From Akebia trifoliata (lineage: Eukaryota; Streptophyta; Magnoliopsida; Ranunculales; Lardizabalaceae): a stretch of DNA of 64,000 nt. Both the position numbers and the translations under genes were made by a program. Of the stretch, positions 57,701-64,000 are shown piece by piece; the stretch's first letter is position 1, and every line of letters begins with the position of its first letter. Location of the stretch: the NCBI GenBank assembly GCA_017979445.1, contig CM030715.1, positions 10,966,187 through 11,030,186 on the forward strand, given 5' to 3'. The notes below the pieces were generated by a model. The model did no database searches and was not told the origin of the DNA. It was given only the letters and a program-made list of their open reading frames with translations.

Positions 57701-58812
57701 TATAGACACCCCATTTTTGCATTCGCCTGATTAATCAACTCGTCAACCCGATCGCAACGGTTCCTAATGATGGATGATTATTCCAATGCTTTATTTTGTT
57801 ATTAGATATGTTTCAGAAATTCAGATGAGATATCTCAAACTAACAAGACCTTAGAAACCACACTACGCTAGAAAAATATAACTCCAAAAATATAAAACTT
57901 ATCATCTTACAAACAAAAAGAAGCTTCACGGTAAAAATACTAAAAAATGATCAAATTACCAAAATACCCCTAACATCAAAACATCCCTAGAGCCTATATT
58001 ACGCTTAGAAAAATCATTTTAAACATATAAAATAACAAATCGAAACAAAATAAATCATTTAGTCAATTTTCACAAAATTTGACAAAATTACGAAAATGCC
58101 CTTCATAAAGTTCACGACCATTTCGCACAAAAAATTTCATAAATGACACAAACCAATATTCTCATTGAATGCCTTACAAAAAATCGATTCCAAAATATCC
58201 TGAAACATTGAAAAACGACTTAAAATGCAAAAAGTCATCTCCAAGGGCAAAATGGTAATTTTATAATTTTAATAATTAAAAATTTTGAAATTAATAATTA
58301 AAACATTATTTAATGTAAAGTGAAATCCTAATTAAAATTAAAGTCAATCAAGTAAGACTAAAGTCAATCAAGTGAGATTAAAAGTCAAAACCCTAATAAA
58401 ATTCTAATTAAAAAATAACTCTATTTAAAACAATTCTAATTAAACAATAACTTTATCTAAAAAGCACTTAAAAAATCTATAAATAAGGGACCCTACAACC
58501 TATTTTCGTATGAAAAAATAAACCATAGAAAAAGTAGGTTAAAAAGCTTCCCTAGCCTCCCATAAATCCTAATTTTGAAGTCCCAACTCCTTACCTAACA
58601 TCCATATTCCAACTTTAGCTCAAAAAACACCTAGAAGCTCTTCAAAAATACCTAAAAATCAAAGAAAAAAAAAAGTCAAAAGAATCAAATCTAAAAAGAA
58701 AGTACCTCGTCTTGGATATCTAAAGCAAATCCGGTGACAAAACGAAGCGAGGAGTGTTGTACGAAGAACTATTCTACCAGATCTGAGGGAACAAGTCCGT
58801 TGTCTTCGTAAA

Positions 58813-58864
<52 letters not shown>

Positions 58865-59126
58865 AACGGTTAGGTTTTTTTAGCAATGTAGTCTTATTTG
58901 AAAATTAGTAGAGACCGGCGTTTGCCGGGTGGGGTTGGTACCTAACACCTTCCAACCCCGTAATGTGATCTCCGAACTCAGTATTTTTTTGGTAGTAGAT
59001 TAGTTGTTTCTTTTTATTCGTTTCGCGTCGATATTCGATTCCTAGATCGCAATAACTAGGTGGCGACTCCTAAACCTCAAAGGTCAAAAGTGGATCCGCG
59101 TACCCCGCGAATCGAGGGCACTTTCA
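57701..59126 (+). repeat. 5' LTR of the right Tat/Ogre element
   Basis: Starts TATAGACACCCC (the TG of the left copy reads TA here) and ends in CA next to the primer site. The TATA box TATAAATA is at 58478-58485. A TA microsatellite of about 48 bases is at 58815-58862. Shared blocks with 8563-10327 include TGATTAATCAACTCGTCAA near the start and GGCGACTCC near 59063. The LTR promoter points away from the YUCCA gene. Confidence 0.88.
58478..58485 (+). promoter_or_regulatory. TATA box of the right Tat/Ogre LTR
   Basis: TATAAATA in the context TCTATAAATAAGG, equivalent to 9169-9176 of the left copy. Confidence 0.6.
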
Positions 59127-59127
59127 G

Positions 59128-59146
59128 TGACAACTCCCCTAGGGAC
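59128..59146 (+). other. Primer-binding site of the right Tat/Ogre element, mutated
   Basis: TGACAACTCCCCTAGGGAC; the intact form at 8543-8561 is TGGCGACTCCACTGGGGAC. Four substitutions, two of them C-to-T or G-to-A, as expected after cytosine methylation. Confidence 0.7.
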
Positions 59147-59579
59147 CATTGAGGATCAAACTTGAAAAACCCTAAGTATGGGAGCATTGCTAAAATAACC
59201 TAGACTATTTTTAGGTGTTAGTTTATCTATTTTTGTTTTTGTTTTTATTATCCTTTTTGGTTCAATTATTGATCATATGTTTGGATTATGAATATTCTGC
59301 TTTTGCATATTAGTATTATTTTTTTTATTTTTATGGTTCAACCAATGATCATTCGGAATGACCCCAAATAATACAAGATTTCAAGATGGTTTTATTGAGG
59401 AAGGGATAGTGATTATTGGACCTTGGCTTTTTTTTTTTTTTGTTTTATACGTATGTAGATTTTTTTTAGGTATGTTTGATATATTGTTTGATAACATTTA
59501 AAAAAAAAAACAAGAAAAAATAAAAAAAATAATAATAAGAATAAAATTTTGTTTTGTTTATTTTTATAATAGGTAAGTT

Positions 59580-59598
59580 ATGCTGTCCATTGACAGCA
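59580..59598. other. Conserved hairpin near the primer site
   Basis: ATGCTGTC-CATT-GACAGCA forms a 7-bp stem, the counterpart of 8064-8083. A decayed second copy, TACTGCCCATTGACAC, follows at about 59625. Confidence 0.6.
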
Positions 59599-61204
59599 AG
59601 CAAGCAAAACAATAGAAAAAATCGTACTGCCCATTGACACCACAATGAAAAAAAAATGTATTTTTTTTTTATATACTATAGCAAACAACATCTATTTGTG
59701 AGTTAAAATCAGTTTTAGGGATGGTGTGTGTCCTTAGAAGCAACCCATTTTTAAGTGTTAACCCTTAATGCTTTTATAGTGCTGGTTGGTGTGCCGATAA
59801 CAAAAAAGTTTTTTTATATTATTTTCTATCTCCTTCTCCAAAGAGAAAGAGGAGACAGCAAAGAGGAGAGGACGCCCCTCTCTCTCTCTTTCTGATATCC
59901 ATGAAATCTAAAAAAAAAAAAAAACAAAACGTTTTGATCCATCGAGATTTCGATTTGAGAATTTGAAACAATTGATAATGGTGGAAAAGTTGCAGAGAAA
60001 TCTGTAATCAATCCATCTGAAAAACTCATGTTTTAGCAATTCGTAAGGTCTCTCTACATTGATCGTTCTCTCGCTCTCTGTGTTTCGATTCCATTTGAGC
60101 GTGAATGATTAATTTTGATTTGTTTCATTGTTTTTTTTTTCGCGAATTTATGGTTGGGAGTTATTTCTTGCTAAGAATCCACGTTGGATTTCTTGAGCCG
60201 ACATCAAGATCTGTGAGAATTGAATTATCTCTTGTGAATTAACATCAAGTTACTTGGATTGAATTTCAGTTCTCGAGTCTATTGGTTCATCAATCGATTT
60301 TTTATTTTCTCTTCGGATTTTTCTCTGCATTAAAAAAAAGAGAGGGGTTCAAATTAATAAGAAAGAGAGGACTTTTGAAGAATTCATATATGTTTTTTAG
60401 ATGCTTTTATAAATCTATATCTTTGGAGACTAAAAGGCAATTAATAAGGAAAAAAAATGACTTTTCGAATCGATTACGGTTTATTGTTCTTTGAAATCTC
60501 CCGTTCTTTGCATTATGGATTAAAAGCTCGCTAACCAATCAGATTAGATTCGATCTGATTTAATGTTTGAAGGGGGAATAGGGAGAAATTTTGGATTTTT
60601 TTTTGTTGCAAAAATGATAAAGAGATTTTTTAACACAAACTTTTACCTATAGTACACCACATTTTGGCTAATTTTGGTTGTAATTGCGACCTATGGATTG
60701 GTGTGACCTTAATTAAAGGGGGTACAATAATAACAACTCATTTGCGGGTTACATGATTTTAATCTTATTTTTTTTAGACTTTTTCTTTTAGTTTTTTTTT
60801 TTTTTTTTTTAAACGGGATTTATGCCCCTTCATCCTACAACCATCATTCTATCATCAATTTAACATCTATAAGAATTTCAAATTATTTCGGGTCACCCAA
60901 AATAACCCTGGATTGGACCTTAAAAATTATAAAAATTATGTCTATTGTGATGTTCAGGTTTGATCAATTATTCTATGCCATGCTCGTTAATTGATTTGTC
61001 ACGATCTTGATTAGATACATAGTTGATGTGTTTATTTGTGATTTTAATAACGTTATTGGATTGGTATTTATTTTGGCTATTATTTATGTGAAATCCAATG
61101 TATGGTGATATGATTAGGCCCATGGGGCCCATGTGTTTGAAAAAGGCCCCAGGCACACCCCCACGCCGTATTGCACACACCAAATGCACGTTTACTGCTT
61201 TGCA

Positions 61205-61530
61205 CGCTTGCATGTCCCACATAGCTAACGTGGCACTAGTGCGTGGCCCGGTCTCTTCGGAGATGCGACGTCATTCATGAAAACCACAACTCCAATCACG
61301 TACCTTAGGGTATATTAAACTGGGGCATCAGTACCGTCTGATCAGGTGACTCTAAAAGGTATATCGATGCACCCAGGCTGGAGCGACCTGAGCCTTTGAG
61401 CTATTGTGAGCCACACAGTCACATGTCCTGATTGCCAACGTAGTACTAGTACGTGGTCGATCCCCTCGTGGGATGCCAAACCATTTATGAAAGCTACAAC
61501 TCTTGACTCGTACCCATAGGTATATCAAAG
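61205..61530 (+). repeat. Imperfect tandem duplication in the leader
   Basis: 61210-61320 and 61423-61530 share CATGTCC..A...GCTAACGT/GCCAACGT, GTACTAGT/GCACTAGTGCGTGG, ATTTATGAAAGC/ATTCATGAAAAC and ACAACTC. A third partial relative with ACCGTCTGAT lies near 61788. The left copy carries the same arrangement at 5900-6320. Confidence 0.7.
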
Positions 61531-62394
61531 ATGATCCAAGTACATCAGTTGCACTTCTTGGTCAAAACCAGTGCCTAAGCGAGATCCTGCTCCGATGTAC
61601 TATAGTACTAGGAGGATAGACTACGTCTATTCAAGAAAAGAGGTGATTTAAGAGTGTCTTTGCTCAAGCATTGCATGCCGCCTCTGATCTGGGGATTAAA
61701 CTGGCTGCTTTTGACTTTAGAGAAGTGAGTTGAAGTTTTAGATTATCACCTATACGGTATATCAAACCAAGTCACCACGTACCGTCTGATTGAATGCGCT
61801 TAAGAGATATATAGGTGTACTTGGGCAAGGGTGATCAGATAAAAATGCATTGCGCGTAGTAAGCTTAGAGTCTAGAAACCTCCCCTGTAGGTCACTACTT
61901 GAACTTATCGTGGGTGTTCCCGGGTTATTTATTGAATGGGACCTTGTGAATGATGAATGTGTGTGAATGATGAGATCAAAATGTGTGTATGAGATTAGAA
62001 TGTATGGTTGTCCTCGAGAATCAAATTTTTTTATCTAACCGGACTTGAAATTAAAATGGGTGTACAACCCAATAAAAATCCATTTTTAGCAATAATTCAT
62101 AATGACCCAGTCCATCTCGATCCAACGATCATAATGGGTTAGGCCATTTAAATCAAAATGGAAATCAAATTATTTTCTAAATTCGAGGTTCAACCCATTT
62201 TCAAAGTAGAAAAATGGTTTACAAAAGGAAAGTATTTTCCCAAAAAAGTGTTTTCCAAAAAAAGTATTCTCTAGAAAAAATATCTTCCAAGAAAAAATGT
62301 TTTCCAGAAAATGTTTTCAATAAGAACAAGATTTTTCAAAAGAAAAATTAATTAATATTTTACATGAACCTTGGAAGTGTACTAAGATACCCTT

Positions 62395-63581
62395 TTGTGT
62401 CAAAACAAGATACTAGTCGCAGGGAATAACCCGATCGATCAGTTAGTCAAAACAACCGTCATAGGGATACACCCTGTAGAGAATATCAACTTTCAGAAAT
62501 TCATGTTGAGATGTGCTCTCCACTTCCACGAGTTTGAAATAGATTGGAACTTGTTACGTGCTATGGCTAAGCGTTGGAACCCCTACCTTCACATATTTCA
62601 TATTGGACATATGCACTTATGCCCCACTCATGAGGATTATTGTGGCATTATGGGGATATCCACTTCAGGACTTCTAGTCAGGCCCTCATTGAAGATAGGA
62701 TATTCTGGTGATCTCGCCACATGATTGAACATTTCAAAAAAAGAAGCCAAGGCCCTAGTCCATAACAGAAGATTGGACTTAGTACCTTTACTGAGGCATG
62801 TATCACTCCCGCAGTCATCCCGTCAATGTAAAACCCAAAGCCTGGCGAACCACTAGAGACTATCGATTGTGCTTAGGAATCCTAGCCCAATACATGCTAA
62901 CCTTCAAAAGTGATGGCCAAACTATCCCTGAATCCTTCATAGATATAGCCTCTCAACTCTCAAGGAAAGTCAACCCAGTACTTCTCATCCTAGCTGAAAC
63001 TTTCTCAGGTCAAGATGTCAAAAAATAATGGTGAAAGGGAAAGCTTCAAAGGAAGCCCACACCTATTCTATATGTGGCTATGTGATCGTCTCAAAATTGT
63101 AGATGTCCCTTCAAACCTTGAGTATGGACCAGAACATTTTTTTAAAATAAACCTGTTAGTGCATCACAACTCAATCAAGGCTTGAAGCAAATGATTGGAT
63201 TTTCTCCTTGTCCGCCATATCGGTTTAAGATGTCCTTGGTGGATGATTGATCCTCATGTTCTAGGAATCAAAGGATCCTACTATGTCCGTTTGATCGGAC
63301 TAGAAGAAACATCTTTCTATCAACTTGCATTGATCCTAGAGCAGTACGACGTACCCATAGAGTTATCTTTACCTCATCACAAAGCTTTTTTCCCTTCCGA
63401 GCCATTGACTGAAAAGTTACTACATCTCATTGAGAAGGCATGGAACAAACGCACCTTAGGGTATCTAGACGGACCAGCAGAATTCAAAGAGCGAGTTGTT
63501 AGAGCCAAAAGGATCAAGCCTGATAGTCCTAGCAATCCTGGTGACCATCAAAACAAAGCCAAGCGTCCATGTAAAAAATAG
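62395..63581 (+). pseudogene. Broken ORF1 of the right Tat/Ogre element (DUF7745-like)
   Basis: Homologue of the intact ORF1 at 3928-5109, split into three open pieces (62395-62724, 62798-63028, 63195-63581) by a stop at about 62725, a shift near 62795 and further stops near 63028 and 63185. It shares 'AMAKRWNPYLHIFHIG' and 'NKRTLGYLDGPAEF'. The annotated first codon of the piece is TTG, and the ATG used by the intact copy reads ATA here. Confidence 0.85.
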
Positions 63582-63882
63582 TTTAAGTCAGAAAGATGTT
63601 ATTCAATGAAATTCCCTTTGTCAATAATTTTCAATAAAACTATTTTCTTTTCTCTTTTGAATGATTATTGCATGAATAGATTAATTAATGGATTGGTGCA
63701 CAAACTTCAATAAAATGACTTCTTAAAAATGTTATCAAGGGGGTAACACTAAATTGATTAAATTTATCTTTGATGGGGTGTCTAGGATTATCATTGCACC
63801 CAAACTCAAGCGTCCACCTCCTAATTGGAGTCGTAAGTCCAATCGATTAAAATGAACGACAACACCAAGTCAACAAGCAAAA

Positions 63883-64000
63883 ATGGCTTCAGAGTCTGAG
63901 CTTACAGAGATCCGTAAGATTTTGATAGTTTTCACCAATGATATCAATAGTATAAAAGGCAAAGTGGAAGTTTTAGAACAAATTTCAGAATTAACGGGCA
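63883..64000 (+). CDS. Start of gag of the right Tat/Ogre element, cut by the window end
   Basis: An ATG at 63883 opens 39 codons to the window end (MASESELTEIRKILIV...), with Glu/Ile/Lys-rich, coiled-coil-like sequence. The left element has a matching start at about 3624 (minus) that stops quickly. Whether this copy stays open cannot be seen. Confidence 0.5.
   Translation, partial: MASESELTEIRKILIVFTNDINSIKGKVEVLEQISELTG

Larger units (their letters stand above)
59147..62394 (+). other. Leader of the right Tat/Ogre element
   Basis: Contains the conserved hairpin (59580-59598), T and A tracts (about 59429, 59911, 60793), CT-rich 59840-59890, the duplicated block at 61205-61530 and the segment shared with Athila at 61490-61710. 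No gene is supported; frames such as 60282-60494 and 60968-61222 are chance. Confidence 0.6.
57701..64000 (+). mobile_element. Second Tat/Ogre-type element, 5' part, continues beyond the window
   Basis: 5' LTR (57701-59126), mutated primer site, 3.2 kb leader, broken ORF1 (62395-63581) and the start of gag (63883) follow in order. It is the same family as 1-10327, in opposite orientation. Confidence 0.88.

Overview
The window is plant nuclear DNA. It has spliced genes with GT-AG introns, a YUCCA-type flavin mono-oxygenase, Ty3/gypsy retrotransposons of several plant-only lineages (Tat/Ogre, Retand-like Tat, Athila, Tekay-like chromovirus), a Mutator-like (MULE) transposase relic and a tRNA-derived SINE. 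It is a eudicot; Cucurbitaceae is my guess from the style of the retroelement sequences, held with low confidence. There is one clearly functional host gene. Nearly everything else is old, nested, mutated transposon sequence, so most apparent reading frames are relics or chance.

Layout. 1-10327 (minus strand): a Tat/Ogre-type element. Its far LTR lies outside the window; inside are a 3' untranslated region full of hairpin-forming tandem repeats, an internally deleted pol, an intact extra ORF (ORF1, DUF7745-like), a long leader, a tRNA-primer site and the 5' LTR. 10328-19440: a probable Tat-like LTR interrupted by a solo LTR (10974-17044, target duplication GATCA) that itself holds a second solo LTR of the same broad family (12437-15582). 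19450-21085: degenerate chromovirus pol. 21194-31275: an Athila-type element (LTR, primer site, leader, gag, protease, RT, integrase), with a third solo LTR (23413-26787, minus, target duplication AGCTC) in its leader. 31280-36606: chromovirus pol plus polypurine tract and 3' LTR, joined abruptly to the Athila integrase. About 36607-51215 (minus): a MULE transposase relic carrying two insertions of one Retand-like family, a solo LTR (38701-39282) and a full-length element (40313-50873, target duplication CATAT). The latter has a long antisense ORF with at least one well-supported small intron. 51216-54110: AT-rich repeats, a possible Athila-like solo LTR and a SINE.

54947-57205 (plus): a complete four-exon YUCCA gene (407 residues, best matched by memory to YUC4), which makes auxin from indole-3-pyruvate. 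About 500 bases downstream, 57701-64000 (plus) is the start of a second Tat/Ogre element of the same family as the left one but in opposite orientation, with a broken ORF1; it runs off the window.

The most interesting signals are non-coding. Hairpins in the 3' UTR repeats keep pairing through compensatory changes. A hairpin beside the primer site is kept in both Tat/Ogre copies. A leader segment is shared by the Tat/Ogre elements and the Athila element.
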